The notes below the pieces were generated by a model. It did not search any database, was not told the DNA's origin, and saw only the letters and a list, made by a program, of their open reading frames with translations. A stretch of DNA of 60,000 bases. It comes from Diphasiastrum complanatum. Taxonomy: Eukaryota > Streptophyta > Lycopodiopsida > Lycopodiales > Lycopodiaceae. Location of the stretch: contig CM055109.1 in the NCBI GenBank assembly GCA_029204225.1, positions 35,538,496 to 35,598,495 of the forward strand, written 5' to 3'. Of this stretch, positions 21,926-33,470 are shown piece by piece. The position numbers were made by a program, and so were the translations under genes. Numbering within the stretch: position 1 is the stretch's first letter; every line of letters begins with the position of its first letter.

Positions 21926-22890
21926 ACCTCAATTATACTCTTGAGTCCTGACTCCTCAATCTTCTTAGCAAGCAGATCCTTCAAATAGTTTTACTCATCA
22001 TTGTCATAACCTTCTTGTTTATTCTTTTCTCCACATTGCAAATCAGTTTGGCACAAAATTACAATCTATAGGAGTCAGCATTGAGCAATGAGCATAGCAT
22101 CATTAAAGCTAGTATCGACTAGCAATAGCCTAGTATATTATTCGCAAAGGCATTGCTCCAACAGTCAAGTGATCCAGAACTTAGCGCTATCATATCACCT
22201 CAATTCACAGTTGCAGTCCACGTTCCGGAACGCGTTTCGGGATTTCCCATTAGGGTCCCGGAATGCAAATTTTTTTTTTTTTGTGTTGGATAGTTGCCAA
22301 TATGGGTATCATGTGAAAGGATATCAAAAAAACAATTGTTATGCAGATATGTTGCTTGGTTTCAGATGGCTACAGGCTACATCCATCAGGGACATCAGTA
22401 GATTTTCTTAAACAAACTAGCTGCATTTTCATATGATTTCAGAAATTTGGACGTCAGTAGATGGTTTCAGCTATTCCACAAGAAGTATACAATTCCCGCC
22501 AGTCTCCTTCTATCGTTTTCTAATAGAAAAAGGAATCAGTAGATCTGCAAACCATTGGCATCAGAACACCATTTCAAAACTGATTTCTAATATATATTGG
22601 AAAAGCATGTCCACCATTCAACTACGGTTTAGTTAATATTAAATTCAGAAAAAGAAATATTGGCCATTACTCCTTTTTCCACCCCAAAAAAAAAAAAAAA
22701 ATTTGCCATCCGGGTCGCAGATCGCTGACGTTCCGGATCATGAGATTTGAAACATTTTTGCAGCGGATTGCGATCCGCTGCAACTCAGCCTCAATTATAC
22801 TCTTGAGTCCTGACTCCTCAGTCTTCTTAGCAACCAGATCCCTGTACAGTTGCACAGTGTACTCATCTTCAGCCTTCTCAAACATTGTCT
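21926..22890. repeat. Pair of direct repeats flanking an inverted-repeat segment
   Basis: A block beginning CTCAATTATACTCTTGAGTC at 21927 recurs at 22789; about 55 bp are nearly identical, then similarity weakens for about 50 bp more. On the minus strand the second copy belongs to a 72-codon frame (FEKAEDEYTVQLYRDL, 22667-22885) with no domain I recognise. The repeats could be an unequal duplication or copies flanking an insertion. Confidence 0.7.
22222..22736. mobile_element. Inverted-repeat element (MITE-like)
   Basis: Left arm 22222-22284 (GTTCCGGAACG through GCAAATTTTTTTTTTTT) pairs imperfectly with the right arm 22684-22736 (AAAAAAAATTTGCC through TTCCGGATC). The interior has no coding potential. 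It lies between the two direct repeats of 21926-22890. A hairpin with 9-bp arms (GCAGCGGAT / ATCCGCTGC) follows at 22760-22781. The size and lack of genes suit a non-autonomous DNA transposon, but no target duplication was established. Confidence 0.5.
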
Positions 22891-23029
22891 CGACAAATTG
22901 AATCCCCTAGGGCCCATTATAAAACAGTTAACAAGTTACAAACCAAAAAAATTTTAAAAAAAAAGAGAGGTTCAAACTGTTTTCCGATTCCAACCTGGCT
23001 GTTGGTTCGAATCGGAAAGAATCGACCGA

Positions 23030-23170
23030 TTGCAGACTAAAATTACCAACCGAACCATCATTGAGCTCCTAAGAAACTATGCGGTTGACAATACGAATCT
23101 TTGAGAACATTACCTTCCTAATGCAGAATTAGCTTACAAGATTGTAAGTGCCCCCATTTATAAAGCCCCT
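23030..23170 (+). pseudogene. Gypsy integrase scrap
   Basis: One frame reads RTIIELLRNYAVDNTNL, a stop, then EHYLPNAELAYK. This resembles the gypsy integrase segment that follows DGQTE (LLR.YV...W..YLP.AEFAYN). Nothing else of the element remains. It starts directly after the GATTCGAATCGG-type end described at 22940-23030, as the gypsy relic at 13697 does. Confidence 0.6.
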
Positions 23171-23220
23171 AGGGATGTTAGATTTATGGCCACATTTGAG
23201 GACAAGGGACAATCTGATGG

Positions 23221-23398
23221 TCTATGTTGGTCCCTAAGTAGGTCTTTTATTGATGGCCCTTTGAATTGAGTCTTAGGCCCTAAGTGCATATAGACATTAT
23301 GAGGCCTCGCCTATGTTGATCCCAAGGTTAGTCATTTGTTGATGGCCGCATAAATTGAGTTCCAGGCCTTGAATACATATAGATGATAGGAGCCTAGA
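23221..23398 (+). repeat. Diverged tandem duplication, about 89 bp
   Basis: Two copies (23221-23309, 23310-23398) sharing CTATGTTG, TTGATGGCC and AATTGAGT in register, with many substitutions. No coding sense. Confidence 0.7.
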
Positions 23399-23692
23399 TA
23401 AGGTTAGAGAATCTTAGGCCTAATCTTAGCAATAGCTCCCTAGAAAGTTCTCTTAAGGGTCGTTGCATAAATAGGATCTCTGCTGGGAATTCCAGAGCTT
23501 ATAATTTTGATGCTACTAGTGTCTTTGTAGGGGATGCTCACTAGTGTTCCTTCGCATGAAGGACCTCCACGCTAGCCGAACATTGGTTGTATGTTCTTTG
23601 TGAAAAATTCCATTTGCTCATGAGATTATTGTCTATGATCATTATGTTATGGTCTACGTTCTACATGATGCCATTATTTGTGATGTGCTCAT

Positions 23693-23914
23693 AACAAATA
23701 CGAGTTAAACTCGATTATTCTCCCAATGCTCCACCCACCAAACATGGTTGTTATACACCAATCCCATGTACCAAGATGTAGATACGTATTCAAAACAAAT
23801 ACAAGTTAAACAATGATGCTATAAGCAACTATTCTCCCAATGCTCCACCCACCCACCCAACATGGTTGTTATGCACCAGTCCCATGTACCAAGATGTAGA
23901 TACTACACATGAAT
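23693..23914 (+). repeat. Tandem duplication of about 100-120 bp
   Basis: Copies at 23693-23793 and 23794-23914 share AACAAATAC, TCTCCCAATGCTCCACCC, CATGGTTGTTAT and CCCATGTACCAAGATGTAG. The second copy has an extra 18 bp or so and an added CCCA unit. Confidence 0.88.
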
Positions 23915-25360
23915 GACAATCTTCTCAACAACAAACGACCTCCCTTTGATTTAGACCTCCCTTTGATTTAGTCCGATCACTGCTCGCTTCATTCCTAGTC
24001 CATGCTTTGTGTTCTAGACTATATATGGTTCATTCAAATATGTCTTTACTATCAAAGTGAGTATGACGGCTTCAAAGGTAGCAATCTAACTAGCTAGATA
24101 AACTACAATTTCTCCATAGAAAAAGCCGAAATCATATGGTTGGTCGAATCGTTTGTATCCTTGGCAACATTTTTACACTAGCATTATGATGTGCATACTC
24201 CAATATACTTATTATATCTTGTTTAATACTCTTTGTATGAAAGACATAAAAAGATAGTAGACCTTTTATATTTTCCTGATTCCTCTCTTCGCTAAGTTTT
24301 AGAGATAAAGTGGCATGTCAAAGATGATAGTCAAAAAGAATCTCTACAAATAATACCAGCTTACAACAGGCCTATATTCATTCATATCCTGTAGACAAAA
24401 GTTCAAACTTTCATAAGTTCATTATGTAGCAAACATTACAAGCACCGGTCTCTTAACATACTCATCCAAACTACCGATCAGAAGTCCTCGATTGACATTC
24501 CACAAAAATTTTCCCCCACCAAAGGTATTATATATCCAAAAGGTACACACGAATACAACCTCAAAAGTTATTGAGGCTGAAAATTTACACCACAATTAAC
24601 GACATTAATACAAGTTTCAAAAAATTAGAATGTGACAGAGACATTAGCGATACTGCATGTTGCCAACTCCCAAATGTAGACTCCAATTTCAATTTCTAAC
24701 ACTTCAGAATTTTACAAGCACCACAATCTACAGGTTTAAAGCATATCTTAAGGTTTGGAAGGCTTTTCAACAGATTGTAGGGCTTCCCAAAATAACAGTA
24801 AAGGATGATCAGTGTTTATTAGTCTACAAGCATCACAGAATCATGTAAAATAGCTCTCAAATCTTATTTTTCTAAACACTTAACCAACAAACCATGAAAC
24901 AATCATGCACTGGTCTACAATCGCATACAAATGTCCAATCTGTTAATTGAAAGTAAAGTCTGGCTTTACTATCAGTCCAAAAGACAGAGTTAACACAAGT
25001 AACGCTTCCAAATTCACTTTTGAGTAACATTCATAACGACAACGAAATAAGAGTAGACAGGTCTATAGATTACAAGATGCAAAGTTTTATAGCTTTTTGA
25101 CTAATTCAACCGGAGCTTGAAAAATGGATAACGATGTTTTAATAGTTGAGATGAGCGTTCTAAAGATGAAGCACAACTCACTATCCACAAGGCTAAAAGC
25201 GTGTCGGCTTCTCGATAACGAACAGCTTTGCCTGTTAGACCTTCCACACAGTCTCTACGGGAAGCCTCACCACCGTCATCCTATAAAATAAACGAGAACT
25301 GCAGCACGCACCGGTCAAACGAAATTTACGTATGCACCAGTTTAACGAAAGTTACACAAA
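23915..25360. other. Unassigned A+T-rich segment
   Basis: No open frame longer than 63 codons, no LTR edge, primer site or recognisable domain on either strand. A duplicated CTCCCTTTGATTTAG at 23940-23968 is the only local repeat seen. Confidence 0.4.
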
Positions 25361-25820
25361 ACTCAGTCCTGCCAAAAACTGACCTATCAAAGCTATCGTT
25401 AAAAAGACATGTTGCTGGAAAATATGTCAAATATCAGTTTGCCACCAAGCACCTTATTCACCTTTTAACAGAAAAAAAAATACTGATATTGAAGATCCTT
25501 CGAAAAGATATATACTTAAAACTCAGTTCTGGCAGAACTGACCTATCAAACCTATCAATAGAAAATATGTTGCTGGATAAAGTATCATGAATCACCAAGC
25601 ACGTTACTAACGTTCCACTAAGAAGAAAAGTGCTAATATTAAAGCTTCGAAACGACATATACACAAGACTCAGTCCTGCCAAGAACTGACCTATCAAAGC
25701 TATCGTTGGAAAATACGTTGCTGGATAATGTATCGCGAATCAGTTTCTCACCAAGCGCCTTACTGTCCGACGATCCACCAAAAAGAAAACTGATACTGAT
25801 GACGATCCTTCGTTACATGA
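25361..25820 (+). repeat. Three-copy tandem repeat, about 150-160 bp unit
   Basis: Units begin at 25361, 25521 and 25668 with ACTCAGTCCTGCCA or a variant. Each contains ACTGACCTATCAAA, GTTGCTGGA and CACCAAGC in the same order. Units differ by substitutions and short indels, so the array is old. The open frames across it are by-products. Too few and too variable copies for a CRISPR or a centromeric satellite. Confidence 0.9.
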
Positions 25821-26280
25821 TTAAAAGTTTTAACAGACAAAGGCACATTTCATGTCACCACCAACCTATGGATTAGAAAAGGAAACATCAAATGTAGTTA
25901 TCAGAATTCGACATGTTCGTGGCATTGGAGGAAGCCATGAAACAAATTACAAGAGATTAGCATCGCGAGGGAGAGCCAAGCCAGGCCTAGAAAACTGATA
26001 GCAAAAACTTAAAAGCTAACGAAAAAAGAACGATCCATAAATCTTTGGCAATAGCAGGACGTACGGGCGATGTGTACGGAAGCACGAAAAAGGCATTGCC
26101 ATTCGCTTGTAAAGGGGAAAAATTCTGAAGTTGCATTTGTATATTCGTATATTCCTTGTCTAGTCCGTGCACAATCTAACTTGTACTTTAATCTAAGGTG
26201 CTTTCACACCAGCCCACCTTTCTTTTGGGGCCTCTTCTTCTTTTTCTTGGGAGTGCGCTTATTTCTCAAGGCCTCTAGCA
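25821..26280. other. Unassigned segment
   Basis: Two short overlapping open frames on opposite strands (61 and 79 codons) without recognisable domains; T-rich stretch at 26215-26260. I see no gene. Confidence 0.35.
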
Positions 26281-26640
26281 AGCGAGATGACCATGACCTC
26301 GACGAGTGATCACCCTATTTAAGACGTCTTTGATAACTGTTGAATCGAGTTTTGCTAATCTATTGGCCCACCTTTTTTTCATTACCCGTTTTTTGAGCCT
26401 CATCGAGTGAGATGAAGCCCGTGGACCACCCTTGCTTTAGATCCAATTGGCCCACTGGTTTCAACCTGGGCTAGTGAGATGACCATAATGGACCACCTAT
26501 GCTTGAGTCCTGATTGGCCAACCTTTTTCTTGTCTCCCTTTTTTAAGCCTTGGCAAGTGAGATGACATTGATGGACGAAACCCTACTGGAGTAAGCTTTG
26601 GCAAGTGAGATGACGACAATGAACCACCCCTATTTCGAAC
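26281..26640 (+). repeat. Degenerate short-unit repeat with GTGAGATGA core
   Basis: Five copies of a motif like GGCAAGTGAGATGAC plus a GGACCACC partner at about 26281, 26405, 26471, 26553 and 26602. Spacing varies from about 50 to 125 bp, so this is an irregular array rather than a clean satellite. Confidence 0.7.
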
Positions 26641-27176
26641 CTAGTTAGTAAATGTTAATTTGAGGGTTGCAAACCAATTCACCCATTTGAATCTATGCAA
26701 TGTCATTGTTCCTTTTCTTGGCCGTGACATCTCAACATCCCGAGCACACAAAAGCCCACTTTCACTTGCTTCCTTGTGACGAGGAGCCCTGTCATCTCAT
26801 GTGCCACATGGTGACAACTCGAAATAAGTATGAACGGAAAAGAGCCACCTTTTATGTCCAATGGACGAATGCTTCTTATTATTATCAACTCGCGGGATCG
26901 CACATAATCTAACCTAGGTGGGCAAGCAAAACCCAAGCTCAAATGGACTACTGGGAGGACTCCATGTTAGATAGGGGACTTGTTAAGCACTCAAAACCAC
27001 CCTAATTCACGACCCTTATATGGCATGTTTTGCATGCCATAAAAAATACAAAACAATATAGGGCAATCAAGCCTACCTCTCTAAACCTGACTCCCAAATC
27101 AACACTTTCACACCATTCATCTCAAACCTCTTTTTTTACATGGGCACCAAAGTCGCATTCATCCGGGGCAAACCAT
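26641..27176. other. Unassigned segment
   Basis: Only short open frames overlapping on both strands (26700-26942). No recognisable features. Confidence 0.35.
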
Positions 27177-27300
27177 CCAAGGGGGTTGGCTCAGTTGGTT
27201 TGCTTGGCATCCAAAGTTTCTTTTGTCACAAGTTCAAGGCTTGCTTGGAAACCAAGTTTCATATTCTTCAACACACAATTGTATAAAAGGCCATGAAGAA
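27177..27300 (+). repeat. SINE-like sequence with RNA polymerase III promoter boxes
   Basis: TGGCTCAGTTGG at 27187-27198 fits the A-box consensus TRGCNNAGYNGG exactly. AGTTCAAGGCT at 27231-27241 approximates the B box GGTTCRANNCC. Box spacing of 44 bp is in the tRNA-like range, and GGGGG precedes the A box as in tRNA-derived SINE heads. The sequence does not fold into a proper tRNA. No poly(A) or target duplication was established, so the 3' end is uncertain. Confidence 0.55.
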
Positions 27301-28233
27301 ATTATTTGCCACACACACATCACATTCACAAAAACCAGTGATTGGCCATTTGTTTATTGTGGCCAAACATGCGTCTGCTCATACATTGACTATTGTGTTG
27401 TGGGCATTTAGAAGCCACGTACTCTACGTTTAGGTCTGACTTTTTACTTGATATAATAGTATCAAATAGTTGTTCGTGGTTGCAACAATAAACAAATATA
27501 TTTTTAATTGCAAAACATTTGCTCCATATTCTCTCAAGTCAATTCCTTTATGGTAATAGAGTTTTTGTTGAAAAAATAAAACAAGGTTCCCATATGTAAC
27601 TTGGCTCCCAACATTAAAAGAGCAAGATATTTTTGGTCTCAATAAAGGGTGCCATGTCGAAAGCTATTTATGTTGTATCATGTCGTTGATGTGGCACCCC
27701 CTAAGGGAAAAACAAAATGAAAATGTCAAATTGCAACTACATGATGAAACTGACTAGGAATATATGTATGTTCTACTTTAAGAACCTAGCTCATCCTATT
27801 GTGTTTGCTAGCTTTTTGGGCATTATTGGCTCTCTAAATAGTTCCACTATATGAGTCATGAATCACCATAACAACACAATAAATCAATGTTGCAATCCAT
27901 AGTTGTATAGGTGGTGAGTTGGTGAGGAATTTGTTTCCTCTCTTTGAGGTCAATAATTTCACCTTACAAATGAGAAACTAAAAAAGAAATGTGTCTTGAG
28001 GCCTAAGGGAGAGGAAAGAAAGGGCTTCACACACCAACTACCCAACGTCTCAAAGACAACTCGCCTTGTGAATATCATCTAAGAATGTAGTCCTAGAGAG
28101 CTAATATTATATCTATGATGCAAGATTATATATCAGGAGCCCGTAATTTTGAACTAGCTATTAGGGCAAATGTGAGAAATGCAAATACTAGCTTGATTAA
28201 TACCATATACTATGTGCATATGGTAATTTCACA
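27301..28233. other. Unassigned A+T-rich segment
   Basis: No coding potential. A short imperfect hairpin (GGGTGCCATG ... TGTGGCACCC) spans 27646-27704. Nothing else recognised. Confidence 0.35.
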
Positions 28234-28617
28234 TGTTGGAGGTTGTTCCCACTAAATCCTAGGTGTTTTGAGTCGGTGCGATTTGATTGGATGGCTCTAG
28301 ATTTGTACGAAAGTAATTGAGGATTTTACATCAAGCTTGTCTAGATCTCTCTTTTGCATGCAATTTGTTGTGTCCAATGCATTTATGATCACTTGAACTT
28401 TGCTCTTTGGACTATGTTCATACATCGGGGGCTATTCATCACACGTGTAAAGCCTCTTTGATCAATTTACACTTCAATTTTTATCGTTCTTGCTTGTTAT
28501 CAAGATTGTGTCATTACTAGCTTACATCTAATGATGAAGTTGATGATCGCAATGCATCTAGTCCCTCTTATGGATTAATTAAATCCATTTTAGGTCCTAA
28601 ATGTCTTTTATTTCACA
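28234..28617 (+). repeat. Putative 5' LTR of C2
   Basis: Ends TTTATTTCACA immediately before the primer site; starts at TGTTGGAGG, the first plausible TGTTG upstream. No second copy exists in the window to confirm the left edge. Confidence 0.5.
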
Positions 28618-28630
28618 TGGTATCAAAGCC
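28618..28630 (+). other. Primer binding site of C2
   Basis: TGGTATCAAAGCC, complementary (one mismatch) to plant initiator-Met tRNA and typical of copia elements; follows directly on a CA LTR end. Confidence 0.8.
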
Positions 28631-29499
28631 TTGTCCAAGAGCTTGAGTGTTTGATCCAAAGTAGAGTCCGAAATTAGCAAGTTTTGAGATCCAAAAGCTA
28701 ATTTTGGAGTAGTGAGTTTCTAACAAGTGGTATCATTGGAAATTTGGCATCAATCTTTGTTTTTAAGGCTTATGTGTCTTTCTCACACATGTGGAAGTGT
28801 GTAGGACCAAAGAGGAAGCCATTTCCTTGAGTTAGTCCCAAATTTTGGTAAAAATTTTTGTGCTAGGTGTGGAAAAAGCTACAAGGATCTCAAATCTATT
28901 GGTAAATTTGAGAGTGGTTCATCAATTCTAATGTTTGATCTGATTTTACAGGTTTCAAATAAGTGTTTTTGTATGCCTGATATGAGATCGTAGCTTTGGG
29001 AGAAGAGAAGATCTTTTCCTCATTTTGTGTATAGAACTGGCAAGAAAGTTTAATGAAACTCTAGTTGATTCTAGTTAATCTACTTTTGTGAGAGTATGAG
29101 GGTCAAGTTGAGATCCCACTAAAGTGTCTAGAATAGAGAGGAATACAATTTGGAGTTTACAACTTGAGTGAGATCTTTGTGAATGTCTAGGTGCCCAATT
29201 TCTTCCAATTCCTTGTGAGTTACAGTGTCTAGTTTGGTGAGCTTGTTCAAAAGGGACAAAGATCTTTGTAGATCTTCCAATTTGTGAAAAATGACACAAA
29301 TTAGGTTGTGAAAGAAATGCAAGTCTAGAGATGAACAAAAGCTTTGGAGCCTTTAACACTTTGTATACAAGGAATTAAATCAAGATGGCAACTACTAGTC
29401 TCTTGGAATCTAGGTAGAGGCTAAATCCAACTAGCTATTCTACATTTAAATTTTTCCTTGATGAGGTAGATGAGCCTTTAGGAGGACCTAAGTTGCAAA

Positions 29500-30125
29500 G
29501 GTAAAGGACAATTCCAAGGAAAAATATTCTTTTGCGATAAGAAAGGACATTATGCATCTGAATGTTTCAAGACAAAACTTGCACAAGAGGATAGTGGGGC
29601 ATGGGGCATCTTCCCACATGGCATTCAAATGTTAATATTTTTCAACTCTACTCTCTTATTATCGTGCTGAGAAGCCGATTTTTACATCAAGTGATCAAGA
29701 ATGTGGTTGAAGGTGTTGGTATCATTCCATTGTGTCTAGGACCTTCAAGAAAGTTAAATCTAGACAACGTGCTTTTCGTACCTTCTATCATGAAGAATGT
29801 TTTGAGTGTTAGCAAATTGTTGGAGAATGGGTTTTATGTTCATTTCAAGCATGATGTTTGTTCTATTCAAGAATGATAAGTGCATGGAAAGTGGCTTTAA
29901 GCAAGGGTATTTGTGTAGGCTTGTTGCAAATGTTTCTAATGTGAGAGTGATGATCGCAAAGGAAGAGTTGTCACAAGTGGAGAACAAGTGCAACAAAGAG
30001 GTAGCTCTAGGCCTACCACGATCCTTTTCCAATACTGGTAAGATATGCGAGGCTTGGAGTCCCTCGAAGACACACAAGCATGCCTTTCAAAGGTAAACCA
30101 CTAAATCTCTCACTCCTTTGGAAGT
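29500..30125 (+). pseudogene. C2 zinc knuckle, protease and pre-integrase relic
   Basis: A frame at about 29540-29580 reads FFCDKKGHYASECFKTK, the CCHC knuckle with its first cysteine lost. Next DSGA at about 29593 is the aspartic protease active site, followed by a frameshift. The frame 29601-29876 ends with LNLDNVLFVPSIMKNVLSVS, KLLENGFYVHF and CSIQE, the conserved back half of copia protease and the start of the pre-integrase domain. After a TGA the sequence continues SGFKQGYLCRL, and near 30110 PLEVIHLDAH starts the integrase core. Breaks: at least two frameshifts and one stop. Confidence 0.85.
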
Positions 30126-30177
30126 TATTCATTTGGATGCGCACTTGATTAAAACCATATCATATGTACATAGGTAC

Positions 30178-31184
30178 TGAGAACTACCCATTCTTCTATT
30201 AGAAAGCAGTACCTTCGCTTTATATGCTATTGATTCAATACACGAGCATTTCGTTAAAAGTTGTTACATCGCCTGGAATGTCTTCTTTGAAGGAAGAGTC
30301 ATAATTTCCACTACACGGACAAAAAACCAGGAAAAATAGTGGAAAAGGTAAAAAAGTGTGGAAACGACAGAAAATTGTGAATTACGAGTGTCGGATGGCA
30401 AGAATTCTAGTTCAGAGCGCAGATCTGGGTTCAGTATGAGCAGATGATAGCTTGTAGGAAATTTGGTCACAAACAGAGAACTTGGTAATTTCAGTGTAGA
30501 TTTTGGCAGAGCTTCTCTAGCAAAGGTGACAAATGACTCGAATTCAGCCCTTATATAGCGGAATTTAGAGTGCGTATTAGGTGAAATCCACTTTCCCTTG
30601 TTCAGTTCCACCCAAATTTTGGCAAGGACCTTCTTCGCAAAATTCTAAGACCTCAGGGAAGTCTGCGAGAGTTCAGAAGGTGATTTGACTGCCCTACGAA
30701 CGTTCTGCGAGGGTTCAGACTGTCTACGAGGGTTAGACTCTCGTAGGAAGTGATCTCTTGCACAACTTGTTCTTGTGATTGGATTTTCAAGATCAGACCA
30801 TGCAGACAGGCTAATTTCACTACTCTGATTCCATTTAGGCACCTTGCAAGGGTTGGTAGGATGATCTTGATGCTTTGCGAGGATTTTGAAAATTCAGCTT
30901 CTGGGAACCCTCGCACACACTAAAAAATAATGATTCATCCATCAAGAACTCTCGTAGAAATTTTCATGGATGCATCTGGGTCAGATCTAGTGACTGTCCA
31001 AGTTTCAAGAGCTATCTCCCAAAGGATCTCCAAAAATCATGAAAAACGTATTCTTTTAGAGTGTTTTTTGACGAGATTTTCTGATTTTCTGATTTTTAAC
31101 TTTTGCAATCTGGCGATCAGCTTCATCCATGCTTGATCTGACTGTTGGTAGTTCTCTGAAAGTTCTGTAGGACATCTGGTAACA
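30178..31184 (-). repeat. Putative 3' LTR of minus-strand gypsy G5
   Basis: Lies just downstream, on the minus strand, of the G5 integrase stop at 31435-31437. The minus strand starts TGTTACCAGATGTCC (31184) and ends ...TTCTCA (30178). A TATA box (CTATATAAGGGC, near 30552-30563) occupies the place of an LTR promoter. A CGAGGGTT-type motif is repeated at 30640-30740. Length about 1 kb fits Tat/Athila-type LTRs. Both edges are inferred, with no second copy available. Confidence 0.45.
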
Positions 31185-31434
31185 GATCCATCAATTTTTG
31201 GTGAATTTTGCCCTTAATTTGTCATAGTTACTGATATCGAGGTCTCTGATCTGCAAATTTAGTGGACTTATTGGCATAATCTGATGATCTGCTTCCTTCT
31301 TGATCCCATCTGGATCTAGATCCTGGCCGAATCTTGATGGATCTAGATTGATTTGGCTTGATCTTCCTAGATCTAGCGGTGATGGTTTAGCATAATAGCT
31401 TTTCGTAACGTTCCACCACCAATTTGGATCTATC

Positions 31435-32840
31435 TTACTGTGGTGGCCAGTACTTGTGCAACTGGCTACCGTTGATGGGTGTATCGAATGGTGTCCCATC
31501 TAGCTTCTCTAAATTCATGGCTCCATGATTAAGAATTTCCTTGATCCGATAAGGACCTTCGCCTGTGAATTTTATTTTTCCTTGATCGCCTTGGTTTTAT
31601 ACATCAGGACCAGATCTCCGGAACAAAGATCCTTCTTTTGTAACCTACGATCGTGCCATGCTTTGCGTCTTTAACTTTCAGCTGCCAGTGCATGCACAGC
31701 TAGTAAGCGTGTTTCATAGAGTTTATGCAGAGCTTCGTGGCATAGTTGTAGAGATTTGGATTCATTCAGGAGTTGCGTTGTAGCAATCCTTAATGAAGGA
31801 ACTAGAAATTCTACTGACATTACAACATCCTGACCACATACCAATTGGAAGGGTTTTTGATTAGTGCTTCCTTTATATGTTGTCTTGAATGCCCACAGAG
31901 CAACATGCAACTTATGTTCCCAATCTGACCTGCTAGCTTCAATTGTTTTCGTGAGCACGCTACATAGGATCTTATTGGATGATTCTGCTTGCCCATTACC
32001 ACAAGGATAATAAGACGTACTGGTTCTGTAGATCACGAAGAATTCCTCCAACATGACCTTGATGGTCTCATTGATGAAATGACTTCCGCGATCGCTGACT
32101 AGCTCCACCGGGCATCCAAAGCGCACAATGATATTTTCATAAAGGAACTTGGCAGTGGTCCTAGCATCAGCTACTCTTACTGCCTTGGCTTCGACCCACT
32201 TGGTGAGATAGTCTGTGGCTATGATTATGTATCGAGCCTGGGAACTCCTTGCCACAGGGTGAATTGGACCGATGTAATCCAATCCCCACTTTTCAAATGG
32301 TGCTTGGGCTAAGACCGGGTGTAGTAGGTCATAATTCAATCTTGTTGGTCTCCTTGTCCTTTGGCACACATGGCACTTTTTCAAGTATTCCTCTGTATCC
32401 TTATGAATTGTTGGCCACCAACATCCTGATTGCAGGATCTTGTGAACTATATTGTCGGATGCAAAATGGCCTCCACCCATGCCTTCATGTGAAAGCGAAA
32501 TGATCTGGGTGGCCTCATGAGAGAGAATACACCACCGAAGAATTTTGTCTGGTCCTCCTCGATACAACTGGTCGGCAATTAGCTAATAAGGTCTCGCTTT
32601 CAAGATCAATTTCTGATGTTCCGCCTTTGGTAGTGATTTGTCTGGTTGGCCCCGCATTAGATATTCAACCAAAAAATTTAGGCTCGGCCCCTCCGGGCCT
32701 CGCCTAAAAAAATTATGGAGATCCTTATCGGGCAGAATGGCCTTTGCCCAGCTCCTTCCATAATACATGAACTGTTTCAAAGTATAGAGTTTTAGAAATA
32801 AGTACATTTTGAACATGTTTAATTTCCCAGTCATATCCTA
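31435..32840 (-). pseudogene. Tat-like gypsy integrase relic (G5)
   Basis: 298 open codons (31671-32567) give most of an integrase: GGHFASDNIVHKILQ with the zinc-finger histidine, CHVCQRT (cysteines), WGLDYIGPIHP with the first catalytic Asp, DYLTKWVEAKAVR, VRFGCPVELVSDRGSHF (second Asp), and NGQAESSNKIL (catalytic Glu). The C-terminal part continues in other frames (LVLMYKTKAIK, LEKLDGTPFDTPINGSQL) to a TAA at 31435-31437. Upstream (32583-32834), after one stop, lies NFLVEYLMRGQPDKSL, the linker that precedes the zinc finger in this lineage. The nearly parallel protein at 54300-55554 belongs to the same lineage on the plus strand. All catalytic residues remain, but frame breaks at both ends disable it. 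RT and gag are gone. Confidence 0.9.
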
Positions 32841-33470
32841 TTACAACGTATGATCCCTCCCCGTGTTGGTTGCTGGTTGTAGAGACTTCTGCTCGTAAGA
32901 TGTTTTCACAAATTTCATAACGAAGGTAAAACTTTTCCATTTGAATCTCTTGCACATCATAAGCACTGAGGGGTAGTGCAGCTAGAGCACACATCACACT
33001 CTAGTTTCACTTTTGTGAGGCACCATTTTCAGAACCATCACCATCACAAACTTATTGTTTTCCAACTTCATCACCATCTCATCCACTATCCTCTCGCCAT
33101 AACCTATCCATTCCGCCTCTACAAACTTCCATTGACCACCGACAACCACACACATTTATGTCTTTCAACCATCCTACTTCATCTACTGTTTTTTTTTTTC
33201 CATTCCAACTTGACTCCATACACCCTCTTCCTCATAATTGTGCCATTCTACACCTCTGCTTTTCACAAAACCCTCACTTCCATTTCGACCGCGACCATCC
33301 TTCACTTTCTCAACCGCGACCATCCTTCCCCTTCTCAATTGTGTCCTCCTATCACCATCTCATCCGAGTCTCATCCATCACTACTTCGATCGCGTCCTTC
33401 CATCACCACCTCAACCACGTCATCCTTCACCACTTCGACCGCGTCCTTCCGTCACTACTTCGACCGCGTC
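32841..33470. other. Transition segment, then C-rich leader
   Basis: 32841-33000 may be decayed linker of G5. From 33000 the plus strand becomes rich in C, A and T with repeated CCATC, CCACTTCGAC and CGCGTCCTTCC words (33280-33470), giving open frames in all three plus frames full of His, Pro, Ser and Thr. That is composition, not evidence for proteins. Confidence 0.4.

Larger units (their letters stand above)
28234..30125 (+). mobile_element. Ty1/copia element C2, 5' half
   Basis: Putative 5' LTR (TGTTGGAGG at 28234 to CACA at 28617), primer site TGGTATCAAAGCC at 28618-28630, a gag region without clear domains, a damaged zinc knuckle (about 29535-29580), protease and pre-integrase region (29590-29960), and the first residues of integrase (PLEVIHLDAH, about 30113). 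It ends there, just before the LTR-like DNA of another element. RT, RNase H and 3' LTR are missing. The primer site and LTR end are secure; the LTR start is a guess. Confidence 0.75.

Noticed and set aside
22667-22885. 72-codon minus-strand frame as a host gene exon
   Set aside because: Part of it is a poly(Phe) run from the A-tract of an inverted repeat, and the rest is a duplicated block with no known domain.
25361-25820. CRISPR-like array
   Set aside because: The units are long, diverged and without spacers, and the sequence is a plant nuclear genome.
27187-27241. Functional tRNA gene
   Set aside because: Promoter boxes are present, but acceptor and anticodon arms do not pair.
29075-29359. 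Minus-strand frames of 64 and 94 codons
   Set aside because: They overlap the gag region of C2 in the opposite direction and match nothing.
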